Positions 51,192 through 60,545 of a stretch of 64,000 bases of DNA are shown piece by piece (position 1 is the first letter of the stretch; each line of letters opens with the position of its first letter). This DNA is from Roseibium salinum. GTDB taxonomy: Bacteria > Pseudomonadota > Alphaproteobacteria > Rhizobiales > Stappiaceae. The position numbers and the translations under genes are program-made. The notes below the pieces were generated by a model that made no database searches, was not told the origin of the DNA, and saw only the letters and a program-made list of their open reading frames with translations. The stretch covers positions 1,054,001 through 1,118,000 of the forward strand of contig NZ_JAPEVI010000003.1 of NCBI RefSeq assembly GCF_026240905.1. Reading direction: 5' to 3'.

Positions 51192-52535
51192 ATGCCAATC
51201 AATATTACCATGCCGGCCCTTTCTCCGACCATGGAAGAGGGCAACCTGGCCAAATGGCTGGTCAAGGAGGGCGATCAGGTTTCCGCGGGCGACGTGATCG
51301 CCGAGATCGAAACCGACAAGGCCACGATGGAAGTGGAAGCGGTGGACGAGGGCACGATCGGCAAGATCGTCGTGGCCGAGGGAACCGCGGGCGTGAAGGT
51401 CAACGAGCTGATCGCCGTGCTTCTGGAAGAGGGGGAAGACGCGAGCGCGATCGGCACGTCCGGCAACGGCGCAGCTTCCAGCGCTCCGTCCGGCGGGGAA
51501 AAGACACCGGCGGTTCCGGAAAGCTCTGCTGCAATTGAAGTCGGCGCGAAAGCCGCCTCGACCGGTCCGGTCCCGGCGCCGAAAGGCTCCGACGGGTCAC
51601 GGGTGTTTTCCTCGCCTCTGGCACGCCGTCTGGCCCAGTTGAACGGCCTCGATCTGAAAGCGCTTTCCGGGTCCGGTCCACACGGCCGGATTGTCAAGCG
51701 GGACATCGAGGCGGCTCTGGCGGCCGGTGCAGGCAAGGCGGCTCCGGCCGCAGCTGCTGCGGAAGCACCGAAGGCGGCAGCTCCGGCGACCGGCCCGTCC
51801 GCGGACCAGGTCCTCAAGCTATTCGCGGAAGGGTCTTACGAGCTCGTGCCGCATGACGGCATGCGCAAGACGATTGCCAAGCGTCTCACCGAATCCAAGC
51901 AGACCATCCCGCATTTCTACGTGTCGGTGGACGTGGAACTGGATGCGCTCCTGGCGCTGCGGGTCCAGCTCAACGATGCTGCGGCCAAGGACAAGGACGG
52001 CAAGCCGGCCTACAAGCTGTCGGTCAATGACATGACCATCAAGGCACTGGCGCTGGCGCTCAGGGATGTTCCGGAGGCAAATGTTTCCTGGACGGACGAT
52101 GCCATGGTCAAGCACAAGCACGCAGACGTGGGCGTGGCTGTTTCCATCCCGGGCGGATTGATCACGCCGATCGTACGCCGGGCGGAAGAAAAGCCGCTGT
52201 CCGTCATTTCCAACGAAATGAAGGATCTCGGCAAACGCGCCAAGGAACGCAAGCTGAAGCCGGAAGAGTACCAGGGCGGCACCACCGCGGTGTCCAACAT
52301 GGGCATGATGGGCGTGAAGAATTTCGCCGCCGTTGTGAACCCGCCCCATGCAACGATCCTGGCCGTCGGTGCCGGTGAAAAGCGGCCCGTCGTGAAAGAC
52401 GGCGAGCTGGCGGTTGCCACCGTCATGTCCCTGACGCTCTCCACCGACCACCGCTGTGTGGACGGCGCGCTCGGCGCGGAACTGCTTGCGGCCTTCAAGG
52501 GCTACATCGAAAATCCGATGAGCATGCTGGTCTGA
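51192..52535 (+). CDS. pdhC: dihydrolipoamide acetyltransferase E2 of pyruvate dehydrogenase
   Basis: A 447-residue E2. One lipoyl domain (1-80, '[20 protein letters not shown]') is almost identical to that of PdhB. The peripheral subunit-binding domain is 'RVFSSPLARRLAQLNGLDLK'. The catalytic domain has 'HFYVSVDVELDALLALRVQL' and the active-site end 'LSTDHRCVDGALGAELLAAF' (His in DHRxxDG). It forms the core of the complex and makes acetyl-CoA. A strong terminator follows. Confidence 0.97.
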   Translation: MPINITMPALSPTMEEGNLAKWLVKEGDQVSAGDVIAEIETDKATMEVEAVDEGTIGKIVVAEGTAGVKVNELIAVLLEEGEDASAIGTSGNGAASSAPSGGEKTPAVPESSAAIEVGAKAASTGPVPAPKGSDGSRVFSSPLARRLAQLNGLDLKALSGSGPHGRIVKRDIEAALAAGAGKAAPAAAAAEAPKAAAPATGPSADQVLKLFAEGSYELVPHDGMRKTIAKRLTESKQTIPHFYVSVDVELDALLALRVQLNDAAAKDKDGKPAYKLSVNDMTIKALALALRDVPEANVSWTDDAMVKHKHADVGVAVSIPGGLITPIVRRAEEKPLSVISNEMKDLGKRAKERKLKPEEYQGGTTAVSNMGMMGVKNFAAVVNPPHATILAVGAGEKRPVVKDGELAVATVMSLTLSTDHRCVDGALGAELLAAFKGYIENPMSMLV

Positions 52536-52545
52536 AGCAGCTCTC

Positions 52546-52577
52546 CGGCGCGGCGGTACCAACGCCGCGCCGTTTTT
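52546..52577 (+). terminator. rho-independent terminator after pdhC
   Basis: CGGCGCGGCG/CGCCGCGCCG perfect 10-bp stem, 7-base loop, five T. It separates pdhABC from lpdA, so lpdA may also have its own promoter. Confidence 0.9.
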
Positions 52578-52609
52578 GAATGATGACTTCTTTCGCCGGG
52601 GAAAACACC

Positions 52610-54052
52610 ATGGCCGACACCAATTACGACGTGATCATCATCGGCTCCGGTCCGGGTGGTTACGTGACCGCCATCCGGTCCGCCCAGCTGGGCCTCAAAA
52701 CCGCAATCGTCGAACGCGAACATATGGGCGGCATCTGCCTCAACTGGGGCTGCATTCCGACCAAGGCGCTGCTGCGCTCCGCCGAAATCTACCACTACAT
52801 GCAGCACGCCAAGGATTACGGCCTGTCGGCGGAAAAGATCTCGTTTGATCCGGCCGCCGTGGTCACGCGCTCGCGCGGTGTTTCCGGCCAGCTCAATGGC
52901 GGCATCGGCTTCCTGATGAAGAAGAACAAGGTCGACATCATCTGGGGCGAAGGCAAGATCTCCAAGGCCGGTGAAGTCACGGTTTCCAAAACCGCCAAGA
53001 AGGCCATGGAGCCCCAGCACCCGGCGCCGAAAGGCACCAAGGGAGAGGGCGTCTACAAGGCCAAGCACATCATCCTGGCAACCGGCGCACGTCCGCGCGT
53101 CATTCCGGGCATCGAGCCGGACGGCAAGGACATCTGGACCTATTTCGAAGCCATGGTCCCGCCCTCCATGCCGAAATCCCTGATCGTGATGGGCTCCGGC
53201 GCCATCGGCATCGAGTTCGCATCATTCTACAAGACAATGGGCGCTGACGTCACCGTCATCGAAATGATGCCGACCATCATGCCGGTCGAAGACCCGGAAA
53301 TTTCCGGCATGGCCAAGAAGATGATGGAAAAGCAGGGTCTCAAATTCCTGACGGAGGCCAAGGTTTCCGCCGTCAAGAAGGGCTCCGGCGGCGTGACCGC
53401 AACGGTCGAGACCAAGGATGGCAAAAAGCAGGACCTGACCGCCGAGAAAATGATTTCCGCCGTCGGGGTGGTCGGCAATATCGAGAATCTCGGCCTGGAG
53501 GAACTCGGCGTAAAAACCGACCGGGGCTGCGTCGTGATCGATGGATACGGCCGGACCAATGTTCCGGGCGTCTATGCGATCGGCGATGTGGCTGGTCCTC
53601 CCATGCTCGCGCACAAGGCCGAGCATGAAGGCGTGATCTGTGTGGAGAAGATCGCCGGCAAGGATGTCCATCCGATGGACAAGTCCATGATCCCGGGCTG
53701 CACCTACTGTCAGCCGCAGGTTGCCTCCGTCGGCCTGACGGAGCCGAAGGCGAAAGAGGCCGGATACGAGATCAAGGTCGGACGGTTCCCGTTCATGGGC
53801 AATGGCAAGGCAATCGCGCTCGGTGAGCCCGAGGGTCTCGTCAAGACGATCTTCGACGCCAAGACCGGACAACTGCTCGGCGCCCACATGGTCGGCGCGG
53901 AAGTGACGGAACTTATTCAGGGCTATGTGGTTGCCATGAACCTGGAAACCACCGAAGAAGACCTGATGCACACGGTGTTCCCGCATCCGACCCTTTCTGA
54001 GATGATGAAGGAGTCCGTGCTGGACGCTTATGGTCGCGTGCTGAACATGTAG
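52610..54052 (+). CDS. lpdA: dihydrolipoamide dehydrogenase (E3)
   Basis: A 480-residue flavoprotein that reoxidises lipoamide with NAD. The ATG with GGGG upstream gives MADTNYDVIIIGSGPGGYVT. The redox disulfide is 'GGICLNWGCIPTKALLR'. The NAD-binding fold is 'SLIVMGSGAIGIEFASFY', and 'YAIGDVAGPPMLAHKAEHEG' follows. The C-terminal His-Glu pair is in 'VFPHPTLSEMM'. Residues 120-150 contain a Lys/Pro-rich insert ('AMEPQHPAPKGTKGEG') compared with the shortest forms. Confidence 0.97.
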   Translation: MADTNYDVIIIGSGPGGYVTAIRSAQLGLKTAIVEREHMGGICLNWGCIPTKALLRSAEIYHYMQHAKDYGLSAEKISFDPAAVVTRSRGVSGQLNGGIGFLMKKNKVDIIWGEGKISKAGEVTVSKTAKKAMEPQHPAPKGTKGEGVYKAKHIILATGARPRVIPGIEPDGKDIWTYFEAMVPPSMPKSLIVMGSGAIGIEFASFYKTMGADVTVIEMMPTIMPVEDPEISGMAKKMMEKQGLKFLTEAKVSAVKKGSGGVTATVETKDGKKQDLTAEKMISAVGVVGNIENLGLEELGVKTDRGCVVIDGYGRTNVPGVYAIGDVAGPPMLAHKAEHEGVICVEKIAGKDVHPMDKSMIPGCTYCQPQVASVGLTEPKAKEAGYEIKVGRFPFMGNGKAIALGEPEGLVKTIFDAKTGQLLGAHMVGAEVTELIQGYVVAMNLETTEEDLMHTVFPHPTLSEMMKESVLDAYGRVLNM

Positions 54053-54140
54053 CCAGAATTACCTATAAGGACTGGATCGATACAGCGAATGCGCTTACGT
54101 GTGGCTGTACGAGTGTGGGGCATCAAAGGAGCCTACAGTT

Positions 54141-54389
54141 ATGGATGTAAAAGCAATTTTGATCTGGATTGCCATTGGCATCATTGCGGGCTGGCTTGCC
54201 AGCGTCATCGTTGGCGGCGGCGGTCTGATACGCTACCTGATTACCGGCCTGATCGGTGCGTTCGTCGGCGGGTTCCTCTTCAAGATGGCCGGCATCAACA
54301 TCAACCTCGGCAATCCCTACATCAATGAGATCGTCGTGGCGGCGATCGGTGCCATCGTCGTGGTGCTGTTGGCCCGGCTGATTGCCTGA
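54141..54389 (+). CDS. GlsB/YeaQ/YmgE-family membrane protein (first of pair)
   Basis: An 82-residue protein; ATG 54141 has an AAAGGAGCC ribosome-binding site. Three hydrophobic Gly-rich helices ('ILIWIAIGIIAGWLASVIVG', 'LITGLIGAFVGGFLF', 'IVVAAIGAIVVVLLARLI') are typical of this transglycosylase-associated family, which is often linked to envelope or general stress. Adjacent to a second member. Confidence 0.85.
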   Translation: MDVKAILIWIAIGIIAGWLASVIVGGGGLIRYLITGLIGAFVGGFLFKMAGININLGNPYINEIVVAAIGAIVVVLLARLIA

Positions 54390-54408
54390 GGTCTGACAGG
54401 AGCCCGCG

Positions 54409-54648
54409 ATGGGATGGATCATTACAATCATCATCGGTCTTGTCGCGGGTGCCGTCGCCCACAGGGTTCTGGGTAGCAGGGGCGGGTTTCTGGGAAGCCT
54501 GGTTGTCGGTCTGGTCGGCGCGCTTATCGGCGGTGAATTGGCGTCTTTGCTCGATCTGAACGTGACAGGCGGTATCCTTGACCGGCTCGTGATTGCGGTG
54601 CTGGGCTCCATACTGTTCCTGTTCGTCTGGAAAAAGATGTTCAAGTGA
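54409..54648 (+). CDS. GlsB/YeaQ/YmgE-family membrane protein (second of pair)
   Basis: A 79-residue paralogue of the preceding gene ('GWIITIIIGLVAGAVAHRVL', 'GGFLGSLVVGLVGALIGGEL', 'LVIAVLGSILFLFVWKKMFK'). A tandem duplication followed by divergence is likely. The ribosome-binding site is AGGAG. Its stop overlaps the start region of the thioesterase gene. Confidence 0.85.
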   Translation: MGWIITIIIGLVAGAVAHRVLGSRGGFLGSLVVGLVGALIGGELASLLDLNVTGGILDRLVIAVLGSILFLFVWKKMFK

Positions 54649-55085
54649 CGATGGCAGCGAGCAACTTCACAGACGTCGCCGATTTCCCTCTCAGAACAAG
54701 CGACAAACTCCGCTACGCCGACACGGATCGGCAGGGACACGTCAACAATGCGGTATTCGCGACGTTTCTGGAAACCGGCCGGGTGGAACTCATTGCCGGC
54801 GACGCCCTCGCAGATGAGGGGGCGGCGTTCGTGATCGCCCGTCTGGAACTTGACTTCCTGTCGGAAGTGAGCTGGCCGGGGACCGTTGACATCGGTACGG
54901 CGGTCAGCGAGGTCGGGCGAAGTTCCTTCAAGCTGGTCCAAAAGGTCTTTCAGGATGGCAGGGCCGTCGCGCAAGCCGTGACGGTCATCGTGCAGATGAA
55001 CGAAGCAACCCGCAAATCGCATCCACTTTCCGAAAACGCCCGGCAGAGGCTGCTGGAGCTGGTCAGGCCTGCACCAGGCACATAG
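54645..55085 (+). CDS. hotdog-fold acyl-CoA thioesterase (4HBT)
   Basis: A 146-residue hotdog protein. The motif 'LRYADTDRQGHVNNAVFATF' holds the catalytic Asp and His-Val-Asn-Asn of the 4-hydroxybenzoyl-CoA thioesterase type. It starts by GTGA overlap with the preceding gene, or at ATG 54651. It hydrolyses acyl-CoA; the substrate is unknown. Confidence 0.85.
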   Translation: MTMAASNFTDVADFPLRTSDKLRYADTDRQGHVNNAVFATFLETGRVELIAGDALADEGAAFVIARLELDFLSEVSWPGTVDIGTAVSEVGRSSFKLVQKVFQDGRAVAQAVTVIVQMNEATRKSHPLSENARQRLLELVRPAPGT

Positions 55086-55141
55086 CTGGCTCAACCGGTT
55101 TATGGCTTGACCTTTTACGGGAATAACGACACTTAAGGCCC

Positions 55142-56116
55142 ATGGTTACGATCGTCGACACGCTCAATCGCCCGCAGGAAAATTCCGAGGCGCGTCCTCG
55201 TCATCCGGAGAAGGCGCATCGCCCGGATAATCCGGTTCAGCGCAAACCGAAATGGATTCGCGTCAAGGCGCCGACGTCACCGGTCTATCGCGAAACCCAG
55301 AATGTGGTGCGCGAGAACAACCTCGTAACCGTGTGCGAAGAGGCCGGCTGCCCGAATATTGGCGAATGCTGGTCCAAGAAGCACGCCAGCTTCATGATTC
55401 TGGGCGATACCTGCACACGAGCCTGCGCTTTCTGCAACGTGCGTACGGGCATGCCCGGTCCGGTCGATCCGAAAGAAGCCCAGGGCGTTGCCGATGCCGT
55501 CGCGGCCATGGGGCTTGAGCATGTGGTGATCACATCTGTCGACCGGGACGATCTCGACGACGGTGGTGCCCGGCATTTTGCGGATGTGATCAATGCGATC
55601 CGCAAGACGTCGCCGTCAACCACAGTGGAAGTCCTGACCCCGGACTTCCTGCGCAAGGACGGCGCGCTGGAAATCGTCGTTGCCGCCAGGCCGGATGTGT
55701 TCAACCACAATCTGGAGACCGTGCCGTCGAAATACCTGACCGTCCGGCCGGGAGCCCGTTATTTCCATTCCATCCGCCTTCTCCAGAAGGTGAAGGAACT
55801 TGATCCGGAAATGTTCACCAAGTCCGGCATCATGGTGGGGCTTGGCGAGGTGCGCAACGAAGTGCTTCAGCTGATGGACGATCTTCGGGCCGCCGAGGTG
55901 GACTTCCTGACCGTTGGCCAGTACCTGCAGCCGTCGAAGAAACACCATCCGGTGGTGTCCTTCGTGACCCCGGAAGAGTTCAAGGGATATGAGCGGATTG
56001 CCTATGCCAAGGGCTTCCTGAAGGTCTCGGCCAGCCCGCTCACGCGCTCGTCGCACCATGCGGGAGAAGATTTCGCCGACCTGCGCGCAGCCCGCAAGGC
56101 CAAGCTCGGCCGTTAG
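55142..56116 (+). CDS. lipA: lipoyl synthase LipA
   Basis: A 324-residue radical SAM enzyme that inserts two sulfurs into octanoyl groups of lipoyl proteins. The auxiliary cluster motif is '[12 protein letters not shown]', the radical SAM cluster is '[10 protein letters not shown]', and the closing '[20 protein letters not shown]' carries the conserved RSSxHA. It serves the lipoyl domains of PdhB and PdhC encoded just upstream. Confidence 0.97.
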   Translation: MVTIVDTLNRPQENSEARPRHPEKAHRPDNPVQRKPKWIRVKAPTSPVYRETQNVVRENNLVTVCEEAGCPNIGECWSKKHASFMILGDTCTRACAFCNVRTGMPGPVDPKEAQGVADAVAAMGLEHVVITSVDRDDLDDGGARHFADVINAIRKTSPSTTVEVLTPDFLRKDGALEIVVAARPDVFNHNLETVPSKYLTVRPGARYFHSIRLLQKVKELDPEMFTKSGIMVGLGEVRNEVLQLMDDLRAAEVDFLTVGQYLQPSKKHHPVVSFVTPEEFKGYERIAYAKGFLKVSASPLTRSSHHAGEDFADLRAARKAKLGR

Positions 56117-56176
56117 AACATCCCGAGTGTGCAGGCAGGTTGATTGGATAATCCGGAACGCGATAAGCTGAAGAGC

Positions 56177-56635
56177 ATGCCCAGTTTTTCATCCAACCAT
56201 AAGGTCAATCACAAAGCGGACGAGATGTTCCGACTTGTCGCTGATGTGGAGCGGTATCCGGAGTTCGTGCCGCTGTGCCAGGGTCTGCATGTGCGCGGGC
56301 GCAAGGATCTGGATGATGGCCGTACCGTTCTCATCGCGGACATGACCGTTGCCTACAAGCTTTTCAAGGAAACCTTCACCAGCCGCGTGGAGCTGCGCCC
56401 CGAGGAGCGCACAATCCACGTTGAATATCTCGACGGACCGTTCAAACATCTTGAAAATACGTGGACGTTCGAAGAAGCAGGCGAGGGGAGCTGTATGGTT
56501 GGGTTCTACATCTCCTATGAGTTCCGCAGCCGCACGCTGGGGTCCCTCATGGGTGTGATGTTCGACAAGGCGTTCAGGAAGTTTTCCAGCGCGTTCGAGG
56601 CGCGGGCCGACCAGGTCTATGGGACCATATCCTAG
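56177..56635 (+). CDS. RatA/COQ10-type START-like protein
   Basis: A 152-residue protein with 'KADEMFRLVADVERYPEFVP' at the start, 'TVAYKLFKETFTSRVEL' in the middle and 'FEYRSRTLG'-like 'YEFRSRTLGSLMGVMFDKAF' at the end. It belongs to the COQ10/SRPBCC group. Such proteins bind ubiquinone or, as RatA, have been described to block ribosome association; COQ10-like function seems more likely here. ATG 56177 is chosen by homology. Confidence 0.88.
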   Translation: MPSFSSNHKVNHKADEMFRLVADVERYPEFVPLCQGLHVRGRKDLDDGRTVLIADMTVAYKLFKETFTSRVELRPEERTIHVEYLDGPFKHLENTWTFEEAGEGSCMVGFYISYEFRSRTLGSLMGVMFDKAFRKFSSAFEARADQVYGTIS

Positions 56636-56665
56636 AAGCTGACAAGCCGCCGAACTGCAATTCAC

Positions 56666-57109
56666 TCACTGCTCATTCTTGAAGTGCTTGAACGCATCCC
56701 GGATGGTGCGGATACGTCCCGACTTCATATCAAGTGACTGATTGTTATTGCGGATTCGCTCGATTTCCCGCGGTTTCAACCCCAGATCATCGAGCGTCGC
56801 AAAAGCCGCATAGTCCTGGCAGACGATCCGCCTCTCCGGACCGGTGTTTTCTTCCAGAACGAGGCGCCGCCCGGCGGATGCCTGCTCTTCCGTCCACACG
56901 ACTGTGCCTGAAGAGACCCAGAAAGTCTGATCGCAATACCGTGCGGCATAATAGCCGTCTTTCGGTTCGGTCAGGATTTCGTGTGAGCCGGTGAAGCGGC
57001 CATTGGAATAAAGGGAACGGATATAGAAGTCGCTCTGAGCGTGCGCCGTCTCGGCCAGAAAACAGCCGGCGGCAATTGTCACCATTAGGAACGCCAAACC
57101 GTATTTCAT
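56666..57109 (-). CDS. secreted protein, tandem family member 1
   Basis: A 147-residue protein with a signal peptide ('YGLAFLMVTIAAGCFLAETA', cleavage likely after HAQ). It shares with the next two upstream proteins the order GSHEI - YCDQTFW - VVWTEE - IVC - LDDLGL. It is the most diverged of the three and lacks the WRPIC form. Two conserved Cys could form a disulfide in the periplasm. Ribosome-binding site GAGGA. The family is not recognised. Confidence 0.75.
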   Translation of the reverse strand: MKYGLAFLMVTIAAGCFLAETAHAQSDFYIRSLYSNGRFTGSHEILTEPKDGYYAARYCDQTFWVSSGTVVWTEEQASAGRRLVLEENTGPERRIVCQDYAAFATLDDLGLKPREIERIRNNNQSLDMKSGRIRTIRDAFKHFKNEQ

Positions 57110-57297
57110 TTCGGACGTCCTCGCTCTGGATCAATCCTCTGTCTCGTCTGCCGACCTGACCTGCCAGGGAGTTGATCACCTTCTTGAGCAGCTTGCGGGC
57201 GTTCCTGCGAACGCGGGATCTCCAGTGTTCCTTCTACCCCAGAATTATCCAAGTTTACGTTACAGGCCTTACCTGAGCCTTACCTTGCCGCCCGGGG

Positions 57298-57780
57298 CTA
57301 TGGCTGTCCGTCATGATAGGTCGGTATGGCCGGTTCGCGCGCGATCGGTTCAAAGGCCTTGCGAATGACGGCGAAGCGATTGACCCGTTGGCTCGAAATG
57401 CTATCGCTGTGGGCCACGATCCGCGGATCGTCCGTAATTCCCAGGTTTTGCAGGCTTACCTGACGGGCTGGATTTTCGCAGATCGGGCGCCAACCTTTGC
57501 CCCGGTTGAATTCGACGCGCACAGCATAGTCCCGCTCCGTCTCCAGTTGGGTCCATGCAATCGTCGCATAACGGACCCAGTAGGAACGGCCGCAGTATTC
57601 AACTGCGATAAGACCGTCCGACATCCTGTCATAAATTTGATGAGAGCCGCGGAACCCGTGGTTGCTGTCGCGCGAAATGATATAGGTGTCGCCGTCTTTC
57701 GGCAGATCACCCCCGGCGAAGGAGGTTGCCCCGGCAAGAAAGAAGGCTCCGACCGCAAGAGCCATGCGTTGGACTGACAT
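57298..57780 (-). CDS. secreted protein, tandem family member 2
   Basis: A 160-residue protein; the start at 57780 has AGGA upstream, while an in-frame ATG at 57807 has none. The signal peptide 'MALAVGAFFLAGATSFAG' is followed by GSHQI, YCGRSYWVR, IAWTQLETER, WRPICENPARQVSLQNLG. The last two blocks are very close to member 3. It ends in a Pro-rich tail. Function unknown. Confidence 0.75.
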   Translation of the reverse strand: MSVQRMALAVGAFFLAGATSFAGGDLPKDGDTYIISRDSNHGFRGSHQIYDRMSDGLIAVEYCGRSYWVRYATIAWTQLETERDYAVRVEFNRGKGWRPICENPARQVSLQNLGITDDPRIVAHSDSISSQRVNRFAVIRKAFEPIAREPAIPTYHDGQP

Positions 57781-57956
57781 ATTCCGGATCCTGTGACGCG
57801 AACTCATTTCGCGAGAACTATCTTGGCGAGCAGGATCATAAGGACAGATGCTGTAAAAGCCATTTCGTCCAGAATCAGTATTTTATTAGAATTTTATGCG
57901 TCGGTGTACCTGCGGAATACGGTCTGCTCGAAAGCGATCAGGGCACTCAATTCCAT

Positions 57957-58424
57957 CTAGCGTGTGTGGTAGGTGCTAGGTTCGTCCTCGGGACCGCCGG
58001 TCCCAAATATCCTGCTTACGGCGGACAGGCGGCCCTGCCGCTTTGAGCTTTCATCGGCCGATTGCAGGACCTCCTGCGCGCTCATGCTGACACCGATGTC
58101 CTGCAGCGTGACCTGGCGTTCCGGGTTGTCGCAAATCGGCCGCCAGCCGCGACCGTAGTTCAGTTCTATGCGCACAACGTGGCCGCGTTCGCTCTCCAAC
58201 TGGGTCCAGGCGACCGTTTTGCTACGGATATAGTAGTCGCGGTTGCAGTAGGAAACCTTCTTCAAACCATCGGAATCCTGCAGAAACAGTTTGTGGCTCC
58301 CGACAAAAAGACCAAAGCGGTCACGGGACATCAGGACAAAATCGCCAGATTGAGAAATCGGTCCTGCAAATGCTGTGCCGCAGAAACACGCGAATGCGCC
58401 CAGCGTAGCGATGAATTTTTTCAT
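57957..58424 (-). CDS. secreted protein, tandem family member 3
   Basis: A 155-residue protein from ATG 58424, giving a clean signal peptide ('MKKFIATLGAFACFCGTAFA'). It shares GSHKL, YCNRDYYIR, VAWTQLESER, WRPICDNPERQVTLQDIG with member 2. Being first in the direction of transcription, it may lead an operon, although gaps of about 180 bases between members suggest separate promoters. Confidence 0.75.
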   Translation of the reverse strand: MKKFIATLGAFACFCGTAFAGPISQSGDFVLMSRDRFGLFVGSHKLFLQDSDGLKKVSYCNRDYYIRSKTVAWTQLESERGHVVRIELNYGRGWRPICDNPERQVTLQDIGVSMSAQEVLQSADESSKRQGRLSAVSRIFGTGGPEDEPSTYHTR

Positions 58425-58620
58425 ATTTTTTGCGCACTTCTGTTTTTCTGGACCTGCCATCCGTCGTGCATAATGGGCAACGGCAGGTCGTTCGTTTCTG
58501 AGCAGCCTTTGGTTCGGATGAACCTGAGGGAGGCTGCAAGCGGTCGTTTCGTGCCAGACTATACGCACACGCCCAAGGCGAGCACAGCGGGAAGTCGGGG
58601 CAGGCTTAACGACCGTTTAC

Positions 58621-59142
58621 TCAGGAAATCGCATTTAGAATTGATGTCAAGGCAGTCTGCACTGTCTCCAGCCGGATTGCCTGGCGGCCGCGATTGGCGA
58701 ACCAGCAGTGGACATGTTCCGTCGGTTTGCTCTTGCAGGCGACGGCGATGTGAACGGTGCCGACGGGCTTTTCTTCAGTGCCGCCGTCCGGGCCTGCAAT
58801 GCCCGTGACCGAGACCGCGACATCGGCTTTGGAGCGGGTCAATGCGCCCTCCGCCATGGCGACGGCCACTTCCTTGCTCACGGCTCCTGCCTTTCGGATC
58901 AGCTCTGCGGGCACGCCCAGCAGTTCCGTCTTGGCTTCGTTGGAATAGGTGACAAATCCGCGATCGACCGCGGAGGCCGAGCCCGAGATTTCGGTCAAGG
59001 CCCCGCAAATCAGACCGCCGGTGCAGGACTCGGCCGTTGCCACCATTTTCCCCTTGGCCTTCAGTGCGTTCAGCACCGTGACGGTGAGCGCGGTGAGATC
59101 GTCCAGACTTCTCGGTGCCTTGTCATTCATAGCAAGCCTCAT
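58621..59142 (-). CDS. pncC: CinA C-terminal domain protein / nicotinamide-nucleotide amidohydrolase (PncC)
   Basis: A 173-residue protein with the PncC marks '[20 protein letters not shown]' (Ser/Lys-type active site region) and '[20 protein letters not shown]'. It converts NMN to nicotinate mononucleotide in NAD recycling. The ATG overlaps the ispDF stop; a second in-frame ATG lies four codons later. Co-transcribed with ispDF, as is usual in this order. Confidence 0.93.
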   Translation of the reverse strand: MRLAMNDKAPRSLDDLTALTVTVLNALKAKGKMVATAESCTGGLICGALTEISGSASAVDRGFVTYSNEAKTELLGVPAELIRKAGAVSKEVAVAMAEGALTRSKADVAVSVTGIAGPDGGTEEKPVGTVHIAVACKSKPTEHVHCWFANRGRQAIRLETVQTALTSILNAIS

Positions 59143-60389
59143 TCACCTTCTTCAAAGGGCAGCCGGACCGTTACGCTGGCAAGGGCGGCGATGCCTTCCT
59201 TGCGGCCGGTAAAGCCCAGTCTTTCGGACGTGGTTGCCTTTACCGACACGCGGGAGACCGGCAGCGAGCATATTGCCGCGATCGAAGCACGGATGCGCTC
59301 CCTGTGAGGTCCGATCTTCGGTTCCTCGCACACGATCGTCACATCAATATGGGCAATCCGGCCGCCGAGCTCTTCCAGCCTGCGCAAGGCTTCCGTTTGA
59401 AACCTGTCAGAGGAGGCCCCTTTCCACTGCGGATCGCTCGGTGGAAAATGCTGGCCGATATCGCCGTCGCCGATAGCGCCGAGCGTTGCGTCTGTAATGG
59501 CGTGCAGCACGACATCGGCATCCGAATGGCCCTTGAGTTTACAGGTATGAGGAACGCTCGTTCCGCCAAGAATGACCGCATCTCCATCTTCAAACGCGTG
59601 AACGTCATATCCGATCCCTGTACGGACATCAGTCAATTCCGAGAGGGGGCGGCTTCTGGATGCAGTGTCGGACATGGAAAACAGCTTTGCCTGTTGCTCA
59701 GCGCGTTTGAGATCCGCCGCGGTCGTGATCTTGAAATTCGCAGCGTCCCCGTCGCTCAGGGAGATTGTCATACCGGTCCACTCCGCAAGACCCGTATCGT
59801 CGGTGAAATCCAGCCGTCCGGCACGAGCTGCCTTTTCATGGGCTTCCGCAAGCCGTTGCAGCGGGAAAGCCTGAGGTGTCTGCGCCGCCCAAAGCCCACG
59901 CCGGTCGACTGTCTCAAGAGCTTTGCCGGCAGCCGCCTGCTTCTTGAGCGTATCGACAATCTGGATTGCCGCAAGTGCGCCTTCTGCACCGGCGTCGAGC
60001 TGAAACAGAAGCCGGTCGATCACATCGGTTGCCAGGAACGGACGCGCCGCGTCGTGGACCAGAACATAGTCGCAGTCCACCTCGCAGAGCGCCTTGAGGC
60101 CCTCGTGGACGGATCTCTGGCGCGTGTCACCGCCGAAAACGGGATCCATCAGCTTATGCTTCCAGCTCCCGTCCACAGACGAGGCGGCTTGTTCGTAGAG
60201 CCGGACATCCTCCGGGTGGATGACGGTCACGATCTGTGTGATCCGGAGGTGAATCCCCAGGGCGTTCAGTGTATGGGTCAGCACCGGACGGCCGACCAGG
60301 AGCCGGTATTGTTTGGGCACCGCGCCAGGATCCGCCAGGCGCGTTCCACGCCCGGCAGCAACAACGAGGGCTGCCGCTGTTTTTGCCAT
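59139..60389 (-). CDS. ispDF: bifunctional IspD/IspF of the MEP isoprenoid pathway
   Basis: A 416-residue fusion. IspD (1-235) has '[20 protein letters not shown]' and '[20 protein letters not shown]'. IspF (about 255-416) has '[20 protein letters not shown]', the metal ligands in DVH, '[20 protein letters not shown]', and '[20 protein letters not shown]'. It catalyses the cytidylyltransfer and cyclisation steps. The fusion is typical of alpha- and epsilonproteobacteria. Divergent from dusB. Confidence 0.97.
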   Translation of the reverse strand: MAKTAAALVVAAGRGTRLADPGAVPKQYRLLVGRPVLTHTLNALGIHLRITQIVTVIHPEDVRLYEQAASSVDGSWKHKLMDPVFGGDTRQRSVHEGLKALCEVDCDYVLVHDAARPFLATDVIDRLLFQLDAGAEGALAAIQIVDTLKKQAAAGKALETVDRRGLWAAQTPQAFPLQRLAEAHEKAARAGRLDFTDDTGLAEWTGMTISLSDGDAANFKITTAADLKRAEQQAKLFSMSDTASRSRPLSELTDVRTGIGYDVHAFEDGDAVILGGTSVPHTCKLKGHSDADVVLHAITDATLGAIGDGDIGQHFPPSDPQWKGASSDRFQTEALRRLEELGGRIAHIDVTIVCEEPKIGPHRERIRASIAAICSLPVSRVSVKATTSERLGFTGRKEGIAALASVTVRLPFEEGE

Positions 60390-60545
60390 TGACGGTCTCC
60401 ATGCGGGTGGTTGTTCGGAAGCCTTTGTTCGTCTTTAACGAAGAACTTGTTCAGACTGCAAATTTTGACTTGTTGCATTGCATTATTTGTCTACAATATA
60501 GGCAACTTCAAGATTGCACAGGTAATAAGCAGAGAAGAGAGCCTT

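Noticed and set aside
60465..60490. Promoter TTGACT ... TACAAT for dusB
   Set aside because: Spacing is about 21 bases, so the match is weak.
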